From Ampelomyces quisqualis (Eukaryota; Ascomycota; Dothideomycetes; Pleosporales; Phaeosphaeriaceae), in the NCBI GenBank assembly GCA_018398575.1, contig JAGTXZ010000003.1:620001-684000 (forward strand): a stretch of 64,000 nt of DNA. The letters run 5' to 3'. The position numbers and the translations under genes are program-made. Shown one piece after another: positions 1-10,699 of the stretch (positions within the stretch are counted from its first letter, which is position 1; each line of letters begins with the position of its first letter). The notes beneath the pieces are model-generated. The model was given only the letters and a program-made list of their open reading frames with translations. It searched no databases and had not been told where the DNA came from.

Positions 1-1035
1 TTAATTACCTATTAAAGCAAGCTGTTTCTATTCCTTGCTATAAAATAATTAACGCTTAAAGAATAGCTTACTTGTTTATTTAATAAGTATACTAATTTAG
101 CTATACGCCTAAAAGTATAGTGTTTAACTATAGCCTCTAGTTTGTGTTCTAATTCTAGTCTAAGTTCTGCAAGATCCTAGGCGTACAAATTAAGCTTTCT
201 ACAGCCTACTATAAACAAACTAATAGACAAACTAAGATTATAAATAAGTATATTAATTAACAATTAAGGCCTTTTATATCCTATTACTAGGACAACTAGA
301 GTAACCTCTTGCTAATAATTAATTAAGCCTAAGCTACGCTGCTGCACTCTACAATTAGTATAGCGCTATACTAGCTCTTGTTTAGATCTAAACTATAATA
401 GAGCTAAGATTAAGTACTATCTCCTTTAAAACACAAAGATGTAAACGTTAAAGATGCCTTAAGCTTAGCTACCTGTATGTATGCAGCCTAGCGCACAGCT
501 AAAGACAATATAGAAAAGGCGCAGTAATAGATAGCTGCTAAAGTAAATAAATATTGTTAACTTATTAATTAGGCAGTAAGTAACAAGGTTTACCTCTTAA
601 CTAAAAACTTATCTGTTACTTGCTTAAGTTGCAAACTCGCTAAATTGTAAGAAGGCTCCTTTAAAGTTCTAAAATAAGTTAGCTATTTATTTTAACTAAA
701 GCTACCTAAAGGTTCTAAGATCTATAACGTGTTTGCTCTAGATGTTCTCTACAAGGACCTTAATAACCCCCTACCTAGTTAGCTAAGCCTAAACCTATCT
801 AGTATCCTAATTTAAGGCGTTAAAGAATAAGAAGTTAAAGAGATCCTAGCTAGTAAGCTATACTGCTCTATCCTAAAGTATTATGTAAAATAGGTAGGCT
901 ATAATTCTAACTCTACCTAGTATAATGCCTTAAACTTTATAGGCGCTCTATACATATTACAAGCGTTCTATAAACGCTATCTAAAACAGCTAAGACTCTT
1001 ACAAGCGTTAGCTAAGTAGATTACAGTATAGGAAA
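1..1035 (+). pseudogene. gypsy integrase C-terminus with chromodomain (Gy-A)
   Basis: This is the degraded C-terminal part of a Pol polyprotein. Bases 1-420 are too mutated to read. From about 450 a basic helical stretch leads into VYLLTKNL (about 580-605), the usual integrase C-terminal motif, and then LPKGSKIYNVF. A chromodomain follows at about 831-980, starting EVKEILASKLY and reading YYVK-VGY where functional members have YLVKWKGY. The lost Trp fits TGG to TAG mutation. Chromodomains of this group bind methylated histone H3 and direct insertion into heterochromatin (known for the family). Many internal TAG and TAA codons make this a pseudogene. Confidence 0.85.
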
Positions 1036-1119
1036 AAGAAGTTAAAGATCTTACAGCATTTTAAGACAATTATATTAAGGGAATTAAACTTAATATTGCA
1101 ACTACTACACTAGTAGGTA

Positions 1120-1831
1120 ACAGCTATTAATAATAAGAGTCTTACTCTTCTATTAGATCTAATAGCAGACTGTTATTGCTACTAGTAGGACGTTCTTAAT
1201 TGTCTAAATCCCTAGGTGCAGACACTAACGCACTACCTAGTTATCTTCTATTCTGGCCCTGCTTACTGCAAGTACTAGCCTCCCGCGCTGCTTTCTGCGC
1301 CTCCTCCTACTCTGCTAACTAATTAGCCCTTAATGCTATTATAACATCTACTAGCTAAGCAACTACACTAGTTAACCTAGCTGTACTCTTCCTAAGCAAC
1401 CTAACCTCCTTAGCTATTACCCTAACCTCCCTAGCTAGCTCCTCCCTCTAGTAATAAGTGCTAACTAACAAGTTAGCGTTGTTTATATTAGCTACCTGTA
1501 CAGTGCTTACTTGTACAATAGTAGCTAACTAAAACGCTGCCTCCTTAACAGCAGCCTTCTGCTCTAACACTACCTTATTAGACTTATCTCTACCTAAGGC
1601 AGCAAACCTGCAGTTAAGGGCCTTAGAGAGGCTATTATACTCTTAGCCTGTATATAGAGGAACTAGGCAACACTTCTTATTTAAAAGTGTGCAATAAGCA
1701 CACTTCTTAGACACGTCTAAATAGAATCTAAACTTAATATTAAAATAGCTGCGGGCAAAAGCCTTTACAGCCTGCAGGTAAATAACCTAATAGGCTAGGG
1801 AATAAGCTCTAGGAGGGATAGGAATAGGCAT
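1120..1831 (-). pseudogene. antisense Cys/coiled-coil ORF in the Gy-A tail
   Basis: This frame is antisense to pol and lies between the chromodomain and the 3' LTR. It starts at ATG 1831-1829 (MPIPIPPRAYSLAY) and reads for about 235 codons, broken only by TAG or TAA at former Trp/Gln positions. Around residue 45-57 is a cluster CAYCTLLNKKCC followed by VP. The second half is rich in Ala, Arg, Glu and Leu with a coiled-coil-like rhythm (for example EVRVIAKEVRLLRK). I do not recognise a named family; the short CxxC-x(n)-CxVP pattern could bind zinc. The same frame starts again in a reversed copy at 3855, with ATG changed to ATA. Placement just inside the 3' LTR matches the other LTR families here. 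Confidence 0.6.
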
Positions 1832-2140
1832 TATGTATATCTACTATATAGTTAGCTAGTAATTAAGAAAAGACAAGGCTTAGATAGCTTTAGGTATACA
1901 AACGTAAGGGAAAGAGTGTAGAGAAGTAGTATACTAGAGGGCTAGCCTTATATATATGCTTAAAAAGCTTAAGGTAAAGTTAGAAACGTTAAACGCGCTA
2001 GCGCGCTAATCAAAACAACAACAAACAGCTACATTACGTTATCCTAAAATAAACTTAAGGTAAATAAGAGTTTATAACAATTTAGAGAGATATCTGAAAC
2101 AATACTAATACAGACCTAATTAATAGGGACTATTAATTTC

Positions 2141-2154
2141 AAGAAGGGGGGTAA
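2141..2154 (+). other. polypurine tract of Gy-A
   Basis: An A/G run with six consecutive G, ending TAA, lies directly 5' of the LTR TG. It is the expected plus-strand primer of reverse transcription. The repeat copy at 2532-2545 has lost most of its Gs (AAGAAGAGAAGTAA). Confidence 0.8.
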
Positions 2155-2453
2155 TGTAACAAGCACATGCAAACACATATTACATCTGATACCTTATAAA
2201 GGCTTAGTAACAGATTATGTAGGGAGCTAGTAGATTAGAACTAAAAGCGCTCTAACAGCGCTCTAACTCAGCTGCTACGCCTACTATAAATATAAGCCTA
2301 TAGCATAGATAAAGGATAAGTTTCTCTTATTCTTCTGTATAAGACCTATAGGTATATAGCCAATCCAGAATCTCTGATACAACACGCACTCCTATATACC
2401 TCTAATACATATCTGATTTGATCCTAATAGCTGTACCTACCTGCGTCGTTACA
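2155..2453 (+). repeat. Gy-A LTR (299 bp)
   Basis: The LTR starts TGTAAC and ends GTTACA, and follows a polypurine tract. A TATAAATA box-like stretch lies at 2285-2292. It is the best preserved Gy-A LTR, with TGA and CCA still present. A second 299 bp copy lies at 2546-2844. Confidence 0.9.
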
Positions 2454-2545
2454 AATAAGAGTTTATAACAATTTAGAAAGGTATCTAAAATAACACTAAT
2501 ACAGACCTAATTAATAGAGACTATTAATTTTAAGAAGAGAAGTAA

Positions 2546-2844
2546 TGTAACAAGCATATACAAACACATGTTATATCTAATACCTTATAAAGGCTTAGTA
2601 ACAGATTATGTAGGAAGCTAGCAGATTAGAACTAAAAGCGCTCTAACAGCGCTCTAACTTAGCTACTACGCCTACTACAAATATAAGCCTATAGTATAGA
2701 TAGAGGACAAGTTTCTCTTGTCCTTTTATACAAGACCTATAGGTGTATAGCCAATCTAGAATCTTTGATACAACACGCACTTCTATATACCTCTAATACG
2801 TATCCAATTTGATCTTAATAGCTGTACCTACCTGCGTCGTTACA
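2546..2844 (+). repeat. second tandem Gy-A LTR
   Basis: This LTR is identical in length (299 bp) to 2155-2453 and again starts TGTAAC and ends GTTACA. It differs mainly by transitions. It is followed directly by a gag fragment rather than by a leader. Confidence 0.9.
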
Positions 2845-3232
2845 CCTATTAGATTAGCCTTATAACCTACTTTAGAGCTAAATAAGACAACTACCTCTAG
2901 CGCTCTAATAAATTCTACGCTAGCCTATTAATTTACAATAGTATATCTTTCTACTAAGACTTCTAAACCTAACTAATAGAAGACTCTTATTAGTTGTTAT
3001 AATTGTAGTAAGCTAGAATACTACGCTAGTTATTGCCTAAAACCTTATATACGTTAGATTAAAGCTATAGAAGTAGATAAGTATAAAGATTCTTAAGAGT
3101 AACCTAACTAGAAGGTATATTATATAAGAAACAGAAGCGTCTAGAAGAAAACTTCTTCTTAGGCCTAAGCTTTTACAATGTATTATACTTTAACTTTTAA
3201 TATTTGTTTTATAGTCTCTATTTCCTTATACC
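2845..3232 (+). pseudogene. Gy-A gag C-terminal fragment with zinc knuckle
   Basis: This is a 388 bp scrap wedged between a forward LTR and a reversed LTR. It encodes the end of Gag with a nucleocapsid zinc knuckle at 2995-3036, CYNCSKLEYYASYC. The spacing is CxxC-x4-H-x4-C with His replaced by Tyr. The same segment lies on the minus strand at about 14130-14520 in Gy-A copy 3. Neither end has a leader, PBS or polypurine tract, so it was left by deletion or recombination. TAG codons at Trp/Gln sites show it is dead. Confidence 0.75.
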
Positions 3233-3532
3233 TGTATTAACGCAGGTAGGTACAGCTATTAGAATTAAATTAGATACGTATTAGAGGCATATAGGAGTGC
3301 GTATTATATCAGAGATTCTAGATTAGCTATATACCTATAGGTCTTGTACCAAAGGATAAGAAAAACTTATTCTCTATCTAATGTAATAGGCTTATACTTA
3401 TAGTAGGCGTAGTAACTAAGTTAGAGCGTTATTAGAAAGCGTTTAGTACTATTCTACTAACCTCTTATATAATCTGTTACTAAGCCTTTATAAGATATTA
3501 GATATAACACATATTTGCATATATTTGTTATA
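3233..3532 (-). repeat. Gy-A LTR, reversed
   Basis: This is a 300 bp LTR in minus orientation, running TGTATTAACG to TGTTATA on the plus strand. The complement of the polypurine tract follows at 3533-3545, so it is a 3' LTR of a minus-strand element. Confidence 0.85.
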
Positions 3533-3915
3533 TTACTCCTCTTTTTAAAATTAATAGTCTCTATTAATTAGGTTAATATTAGTGTGCTTTTAGATACCTT
3601 CTAAAATTCTTTAAAAGTCTTATTTACCTTAATTTTAAATTTCTAATAATGTATTATAGCTGTTTGTTATTATTTTGCTTAGTATAGTAGCGCGTTTGTT
3701 ATTCTAACTTTACCTAGAGTTTTTAAGTATATAAACAAGCCTAGCTCTTAGGTATACTACTACTTTATACTCTTCTCTTTACGTTTGTATACCTAAAGCT
3801 ATCTTAGCCTTCTTCTAATTTAACTATTAGCTAACTATATAATAGATACACGCAATACCTACTTCTATCTTCTCTAGAGCTTATTTTCTAGCCTATTAGG
3901 TTATTGTTACAACCT
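3533..3915 (-). mobile_element. Gy-A copy 2 tail, truncated
   Basis: This is the internal tail of a minus-strand Gy-A element, equivalent to about 1780-2154 read in reverse. From 3855 on the plus strand begins the antisense ORF (PTSIFSRAYFLAYWVI-like), with its start codon mutated from ATG to ATA. Similarity to copy 1 stops at about 3915. It could be the 3' end of the large minus-strand Gy-A copy 3, but the integrase region that should lie between is missing. Confidence 0.65.
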
Positions 3916-4374
3916 ATAAGCTACTAGGCCCTAGCCCTACCAAAGCGCTCTCTCCTAAGCAAGAATAACTAGAGAGCACACTCTACACTACACTACTAAT
4001 TAGTTACTAGACTAAGCTGCTTTCTTTGCTCTCTTGCTTAATATAGAGCTAATAGAGCAGAATACTCTCTCTGCTCTCTCTAATCTTACAGAGCACGCAG
4101 AGCATACAGAGTAAAGAAAGAACCTCTTTAGTATATAGGAACTACAATAAGCCCTTATAGATTATTGTGTTTAACTTATATTATAGACGCTTAAGTTAGT
4201 AACTAGCTATTTAACTATTGTTACTCTTTTTAGAAAGCTCTAGCCTTTACTGTCTTCGTAACAATACCCTTTGTATCTAAAGCAACTCTGCACCTATCTG
4301 CAAAAACTAACTTTAGCTATACTTCTAGTCTATACTAGCATTCTTATTATTTGCTACTAGACTACGTTAGGAAA
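3916..4374 (-). repeat. unplaced sequence U, copy 1
   Basis: I recognise no protein here. Bases 4137-4372 are an inverted match to 52905-53141. On the minus strand one frame reads with only TAG/TAA interruptions (a Ser/Asn/Lys/Gln-rich peptide including LELSKKSNNS). Bases 3960-4110 are CT/AG-rich, with repeated GAGAGCA-type words. The block ends at FB1. It may be the tail of an unidentified transposon. Confidence 0.5.
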
Positions 4375-5210
4375 ACACAACGTTGGCGACATTCGCAACA
4401 TTAGCAACACTGTTAACACAACTGTACTGCTAGCTACTAGACGGTTCTTAACTGTGCTTGACTGTCCCTAGAGTCCCCTATTTGTTCTGGCCGCCTAATT
4501 AGACTGAAACGCTCAAATTGATCCACCTGATCCACTGGACCTACCTGCCCCACCCGCGCAATTACGTAATTATCCTAAAAACCTAAAATATAGAGCTTAA
4601 TTCCCTCTTTAAAACGCACTATTTAGAATTTTTATAGCTGCTCTAGTTGCTGAGATGCACGGCAGTGAAGTTTGTAACTTTTTAATGTTCTTTGCCAAGG
4701 CTTGTTTTCGCTAAAGCTCTAGCACTTTAACTAGATAATATATTATATTTTTTTTTAAAAAAATAGTAACTAAAGTGTAGATTTTACTCTAGGACTATTT
4801 TATTTTAATATATTGTAGCGTGGGCGTTAAGATCTATTGTGTTGAACGTACTTTAAAGTTTTTTTAAAAAAGTTTATAACTTTAACGCGCTATATCTCAA
4901 TAACTAGAGTAGCTAAAAAGAATCTGAATAGTGCATTTTAAAGAGGGAATTCTGCTCTCCATTTTGTCTTTTTAGGTTACTTACGTAATCATGAAAATAC
5001 AGCAATACAGTCACGTGAGTAAAATTGGCAATATTAGCGACACTAATAACACTAGCGACACTGGCAACACTGTTAGGTCGCTGTCAGGTTGCTAGCGACT
5101 AGAAGTAAGTAGGGTAACTTTGGCGAATTGTCTAGTAGACAGTATTACTGTTAGGCTGCCGCGAGTTGCAGCGATTAGGCTAATTAGATTAATCTTAAAT
5201 TTTCCTAACG
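4375..5210 (+). mobile_element. FB1, foldback MITE (836 bp)
   Basis: The ends are 11 bp perfect inverted repeats (CGTTAGGAAAA and its complement), flanked by TA on both sides (4373-4374 and 5211-5212). Inside, 4561-4683 and 4869-4990 are imperfect inverted arms of about 120 bp, so the single strand could form a long hairpin. Next to both ends lie clusters of short repeats built from GCAACA, GCGACA and TTGCTAGC words. No protein is encoded. Other copies are at 16585-17420 (reversed), 24386-25220 and 25532-26364 (reversed). It keeps many TGA, TGG and CCA words that neighbouring elements have lost. Confidence 0.85.
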
Positions 5211-5212
5211 TA

Positions 5213-5410
5213 AAAAGTATTCTAGAAAGTAATAATCTAAATATACCTAGATTTAGCTCTATATAGAGGTAAGTTTAGCTCTCTACTTTTAAAATACTTT
5301 TAAAATAGCAAACAGTTCTTTGTTATATATTTTCTAATTAAGTTTGGCCCTAGATAGAGCGTAGCTATAGAAAGCTATAGGGTACTACTTGTTGTTAGAG
5401 TGCTTCTAAG
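5213..5410 (-). pseudogene. RNase H fragment of Gy-A copy 3 (left of the Gy-B insertion)
   Basis: The minus strand reads PIAFYSYALS, then AKLN-KIYNKELFAILK-F, and ends in a degraded TDHxxLxYFT-like stretch. This is the RNase H region of a gypsy Pol. It continues in frame the RT/RNase H at 12330 and rightward, from which Gy-B separates it with AGAGT duplicated at both ends. The integrase expected next on the minus strand is absent; FB1 and sequence U stand in its place. Confidence 0.8.
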
Positions 5411-5415
5411 AGAGT

Positions 5416-5700
5416 TGTAAGAATACTATAGCGTAGAGCTATTAGTTGCGCAGTAATGCGCCTGCGCTACTACAACACTACTCTAGCTAGTACACGCGTA
5501 AAACGCGCACAGCTACCCTAGCGTCTTAATAGCACTACACTAGCGTAGACCTAGTAGTGCATTCTAGTTGTAAGAACACGCGTCTAGTTATAGCTACAAA
5601 AAAGTAGTTCTATACTAAAGCTACAGAATAGGAATTAACTTACTTCTATCTATACTACTATTGTTATCTTGTAACTTTGCTGCTATACAAACCTCTTATA
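5416..5700 (+). repeat. Gy-B 5' LTR (285 bp)
   Basis: The LTR runs from TGTAAGAATACTATAG to CCTCTTATA (formerly TTACA). It is 3 bp longer than the 3' LTR through a GTA insertion, and otherwise differs by transitions. The following bases 5701-5720 do not match a tRNA 3' end that I can name. Confidence 0.9.
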
Positions 5701-5759
5701 GTTTTAATTCCTCTACCTTGCAAAAGAATAACAGCCTAGTTACCTAATAATAATAGATT

Positions 5760-6890
5760 ATAATCTATTTCTAAACCTACTAAGGGAAAACACTTCTAAT
5801 AAAGAAATAATAAGCAGTCTAGGTAAACGCTTAGCGCAGCTAAAGCGCTAGCGCTAAGAACTTAAGAAGCAAGCTAAGATCTAGAATCTAGAGAAAGAAG
5901 TACACTAATAGGAGCAATTACTAGCAGGTAAACAGCCTTTCTTTACTTCTAAACAGCTCTTAGGCGCTTCTAATAAAGCAGAACTAACCCCTCTTAGTAG
6001 ACGCAACATGTCTCTACTAGCACAACGCCTCTAACTTAACCTATTAGCGCTACTAGAACGCAGGCTAAAGATTAAGAAAATCCTTGTCTTTAAAGGTAAG
6101 GGAATTAGAGAGTACTAGGACTTTAAGGCTAGGCTATCTATTGCCTTTTAATTAGACTTCTTAGCCTTCTAGCTTAAGGACTAAAAGATTACCTTTACTT
6201 TCTAATACTTATAAACTATGTTTTAACAAATGTAGATACAGAGAAAATAAGAAGACAATAGTAAAACGCTAGCGTAGCGCAATATAATGTCTTTTCTACT
6301 TAATTAGATTAAGAGCTCTATAAATAGAGAGCTCTAAGTTACTATACAGTATTAAAAGGTAGTCTAAAAAGACAGCTAAATAGTAAACAAATTTGCAGCC
6401 TATCTATTAATGTTAGAGAATTAGGTAAACTTCTTTTATAAGTAGAAATACTTAGTAATACACTTGTATAGTAAACTTTGCCTAGAGATTAGAGTAGCTC
6501 TCTTTAACTACACTAAGTTTTCTACTACTTATAGAGAACTTGTTAAACGCCTCTTAACGCTAGAAGATAACTTATACTATAGTAGTAGTATACTATTAAT
6601 ATACTATTGCATATACAGAACGTTTGGTATAGGCAAAACTTTGCAGTCTAAACCTAACGCAGTAGCTCTATAACGTTATGTTACTAGTACTACAAACCTA
6701 AGCCTAAAGCTAACTAACGCCTACTACTATTGCAGTAAAATAGGCTATTAGGCTAGAGAGTGTAGATTAAGGCTTAATAGCTCCTCTTCTATTACTAGTT
6801 TAAACTTAATACAAACAAAAAACAAAAAGGTCTAAAAGAACTCTTTTCTTTAATAGCTTAAGTTCTATTATAATAGAAGAATTATATTAA
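5760..6890 (+). pseudogene. Gy-B gag
   Basis: This is a degraded capsid/nucleocapsid ORF. The N-terminal part is Gln/Glu/Lys-rich (about 5830-5960). The middle resembles the retrotransposon Gag helical domain (LVFKGKGIREYQDFKARLS and following). A zinc knuckle at about 6719-6763 reads YYYCSKIGYQARECR, where CxxC-x3-GH-x4-C is expected, so the first Cys and the His are mutated to Tyr. Stops are TAG and TAA only. The stretch 6464-6673 happens to be free of stops and begins with an internal Met; it is part of this Gag and not a gene of its own. Confidence 0.8.
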
Positions 6891-6899
6891 AGTACTTAG

Positions 6900-9800
6900 A
6901 ACGCTGTGCAATAATAGCACTACGCAGCTTACACAAATACTAATTAACTGTAGTGTAGAACTTAGCATAATTAATAAGAAAGTTACCTTACTTAAGAACT
7001 TCTCTTAGATTTATAGCATAGCGCTGCTAACTATCTGTCTACTTAACTTAAGCACAGTGCCTAGCTTCTACGCTTATTAGGCCTATCTAACAATAAAGAA
7101 CAACTAGAGCTTTACTAAGTCCTTTACTACTATCTTATACAGGATTACTAACGCAGCTTAACCTGTTATTTTAGAGTTACTAAGTCTAAAAGAAAGACGC
7201 GTTATTATTAACTGCAAGTTAAAGTAGTAGCGCTATAAGCTTAACACTAATACAATAAAAGTTAAACACGCTAAAACCTTTGCAAGATTCTTCTATAACA
7301 AGCTAAGCGTGTACGCAGTTCTAGTAGGCAGCCTATAATTCTTTTCTACTAAATACCTATTGTAGCCTATTAAACTTAAGAACTTTAAAGACGTTGTAAA
7401 CAGTAACGCTGCTAACGCGCTGCTGCAGCACTATAGAGACAACTACGCTATTAAGCTAGAAGAGAAAGCTATAGCTCTATATAGGCTGCTCTATAACCTT
7501 TTACTAAAGAAGCTAAGTATACTGCGCAACTACTTAGCAACAGCGCAAAGCCTAGGCTAGATCTAAGAAAGTATAAGCCTAGCAGGAGCACCTATTCTAT
7601 TTGTATCTAAAAAGAATAAGACATTACGCCTTTGCGTAGACTATTAAGGCCTTAACTAAGTTACTAAGAAGAATAGATTAGCTCTGCTCTTAATTAGAAA
7701 GACTCTTAATTAGCTCTGTAGATTAGTAAAGTTTACTAAGCTTAATCTTAAGAACGCGTATTACTGTATTAGGATCTAGTAAAGTAACAAGTAGAAGACA
7801 GCGTTTTGTACGCAATACAGCTACTTTAAATACATAGTTATGCCTTTTGGACTAACTAACGCGCCTGCTACGTTTTAGAGGTATATTAACAGAGCCTTAG
7901 CTTTATATTTAGATATCATTTGCGTTGTCTATCTTAATAATATTTTAATCTTCTCTTAAAAAGGAAAAGATTATTAGAAACAGGTAAGAAAAGTACTTGT
8001 TAAGCTAAGAGAATATAGTCTTTTTGTTAACTTAAAGAAGTAAACCTTTGCTACTAACTAAGTTAAGTTCCTAGAGTTTATTATGCGCCTTAATAGTATT
8101 ATAATAGATCTAGAATAGGTTTGCGCAGTTATTAGTTAGCCTACGCTAACGTTCTTTAAGGATGTTTAAGTCTTCTTAGGCTTTGCAAACTTCTATTAAC
8201 GCTTTATACAAAGTTTCTCTATTATTGTTAGCTCTATTACTAATCTCTTAAAGGGATTAGTTTAAGAAAAGAAGTCTAGTCCTTTTAACTAGCCTAACGC
8301 AGAAGAGAAGGCAAAGCACTAGCTCTGCAAAAGATTTGCGACTGCGCTAGTCTTGTAGCACTACAACTACACGCTCCTATCTAAGCTAGAAACTAATACC
8401 TCTATCTAGGGGGTAGTAGGCATTTTCTTCTAACTTTATGCAGATAAGAACTAGTACTCTATAGCCTTCTAGTTAAGAAAACTCTTGCCTGCAGAAAGGA
8501 ACTACTATATACACAACCTAGAGCTCCTTACTATTATTATAGTAGTATAGCACTAGCGTTACTACGTTAAGAGGCTAGCAGTTTAGTTAGACATATAGAT
8601 AGACTATAATAACCTACGCAGCTTTATAGGCACGTTAACTCTATTTAGAAGATAGGCTAGCTTAGCTATAAAGCTAGCTGCTTATAACTTTAAGATTAAG
8701 TATTAGTCTAAAAAGACAAATTCTATAGATAGGCCTTTAAGGCAACTTATAAACAACAGTAACATACTAGATGTTTAACTATTAGACATGTTGCTAGCAC
8801 TGCAAAAGAAGTTGCAGCTAGTAGAAACCTAAGCTAAGCTACTTAGTAAAGAGCTAGCGTTAGTAAAAAGTTAGACAATAGCTTAATAGTAAGTAGGCAC
8901 TTTACATCTTAATAGAGATGTTTCTATAAGCCTAGCGTACAGCGTTAAGGCAACAGCTACGAGCTACAGCTCTAATTAGGAGATTTCTAAGAGTAGACTA
9001 GTAATAGCCTAAAGGGTTACGCAGTTACAAGCAAGAGCTGCAGCCTTAGAGAGGTTAGCTTATAAGAAACTCTCTAAGTTCTTTTTTAAAATCTGTATAC
9101 AAGTATAACAGAATAACCTAGAAGCAGTTATAATACACAGAGACGTTAAATCTCTAGCGTTTACCTGTTAAGGCGCTAGTAAACGCCTAAGGCACTAGAA
9201 GCTTAACACTTTAGGTAGCCTTTAGTTTAAGAACTAATTGTATATTTTACTAGAGCTAGCTCCTAGGGCTAAGCTCCTTAAACTGTATTATAACAATCTA
9301 CTTACTAGCTATTTTAAGTAGGCTAAAACGCTTAAGCTTGTAGCCTAATACTACTATTAGCCTAGGCTTAAAAAGAAGCTTAAAGAGTATATTAACTCTT
9401 GCTTAGTGTGCTAAGGCACAAAGTTACTTAAGCAGCGCTCTACTAGTGTGTTAAACGCGCTTTCCTAACCTTAGAAACTATAGCAAGAAATTATAATAGA
9501 TTTTGTTATAGGCCTACTACCTGCCAAGCGCTATAGTGTTGTATACAACGCAATACTTATTGTAGTTAACAGGTATACTAAAATAGCTAAGTACATTTTT
9601 ACACAAAAAACAGTTACTACCTTATAGTTAGTAGATCTATTCTTAGAATATGCTGTATAATTCTTTAGATTGCCTAAAGGTATTATATTAGATTAAGAAA
9701 GTGTTTTTACTTTACAATTTTAAGTAGACTTCTGCTTTGTAACAAAGGTAAAACGCTAGCTTAGTACTGCCTTCTACCTATAAATAGATAGGTAAACAGA

Positions 9801-10535
9801 ATAGTAAAATTAGACTCTTAAATAATAGCTAAGAGCTTTTGTAAGCAATTATTTAGAATATTAAGTATACCTCTTATTACTAGTAGAATTTACATATAAT
9901 AATGCTAAGTAGGCTATATTAGAAATATCCTTATTCTTTGCCTACTATAAGTTTTACCTGCGCTTTAACTGCAAGCTAATAGCGCCTACTAAAGTCTCTA
10001 GTGTTAGAGAAAGGTTGTAAACGCTTATGCAAACTTAGAACCCTCTAGCTAATTACTAGCATAAAACTTTATAATATTAAGAGTAATATTATAACAAAAG
10101 ACATAAGCCCTAAGGGTTTAAACCTAGAGATATAATCCTCTTGTTAACAAAGCATCTACGCTTATACAGCGCTACTAGAAAGCTGTTACTGCGCTAGATA
10201 GGCTTCTTCTTAGTAAAAGAGCAAATTAGCTTATAAGCTTTTAAGATTCTACTCTTATTAAATATAAAACTCTACCTAGTATTCTATACCTCTTTGCTCT
10301 AGCTGTTTACAGCTAGAAAGAGAGAAGAGTTAACCTTACTTAGGCCTGTTAATCTAGACAACAGCAAAGAGCTGCAATAACGCTATAAGGTTAAAGCTGT
10401 ATTAGCAAAGAGGCGTAATAGGCGTTTAGTAAATTACCTAGTAAAATAGAAAGGCTAGCTCTTAGAATATAACAAATAGGTTAATTAAAAAGATATAGAC
10501 AAATTACTTATAGAGAAGTATACCTAGAGAGAAGA
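6900..10535 (+). pseudogene. Gy-B pol: protease, RT, RNase H, integrase, chromodomain
   Basis: This is the degraded polyprotein of a chromovirus. RT begins near 7600 (LCVDY-GLN), continues with VMPFGLTNAPATF at 7837-7875, and has the catalytic box YLNN at 7930-7941, where YLDD or YVDD is required, so both Asp are lost. RNase H covers about 8370-8760. The integrase H2C2-like region is near 9350-9430, and the core has IIIDFVIGLLP near 9490 and a degraded ERTEQ-NQ box near 9795. The chromodomain at about 10384-10500 reads YKVKAVLAKRRNRRLVNYLVK. Stops are all TAG/TAA. It is one frame interrupted by mutation, without clear frameshift blocks. Confidence 0.9.
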
Positions 10536-10550
10536 TTAATTACTTATACA

Positions 10551-10620
10551 ATTAATATACAAAAAAAAAAAGAGAAAGAAAAATGTAAGAAAAAAAAAAA
10601 AAAAACTATAAAAAAATAAA
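10551..10620 (+). repeat. A-rich / A-G tract
   Basis: This purine tract contains two runs of 11-15 A just after the end of pol in Gy-B. It may be a leftover poly(A)-like or low-complexity spacer. The real polypurine tract lies at about 12027-12042, before the 3' LTR. Confidence 0.7.
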
Positions 10621-10699
10621 GGCGCCTTACTAGCGCACTGCTAGTGCTCTAGCAGCGCAGCTAAGTATAACTACTAGCTTAGCTTAAAAACTTGTTATT

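Larger units (their letters stand above)
1..2453 (+). mobile_element. Gy-A copy 1, Ty3/gypsy chromovirus, 3' part
   Basis: This is the 3' end of a Ty3/gypsy LTR retrotransposon that enters from the left window edge. In order it shows an integrase C-terminal part, a chromodomain, an antisense reading frame, a polypurine tract and an LTR. The coding strand has only TAG and TAA stops at former Trp and Gln codons, so the copy is inactive. Reversed LTRs of the same family occur at 3233-3532 and, split in three, at 15736-52732. The family call rests on the chromodomain following an integrase and on the LTR with TG and CA ends. Confidence 0.85.
2062..2844 (+). repeat. two tandem 391 bp units (92 bp element tail + LTR)
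   Basis: The block 2062-2452 is repeated at 2453-2843 with an exact 391 bp offset and no spacer. Each unit holds the last 92 bp of internal sequence, including the polypurine tract, plus a whole LTR. The second unit is more C-to-T mutated than the first. Confidence 0.9.

Noticed and set aside
5050..5130. Short repeated GCGACAC/TTGCTAGC words as a CRISPR array or satellite
   Set aside because: The units are short and irregular without spacers of constant length, and they belong to the ends of a repeated MITE.
6464..6673. 69-codon open frame as a separate gene
   Set aside because: It is an internal stop-free piece of the Gy-B gag frame; the same reading continues on both sides across TAG/TAA.
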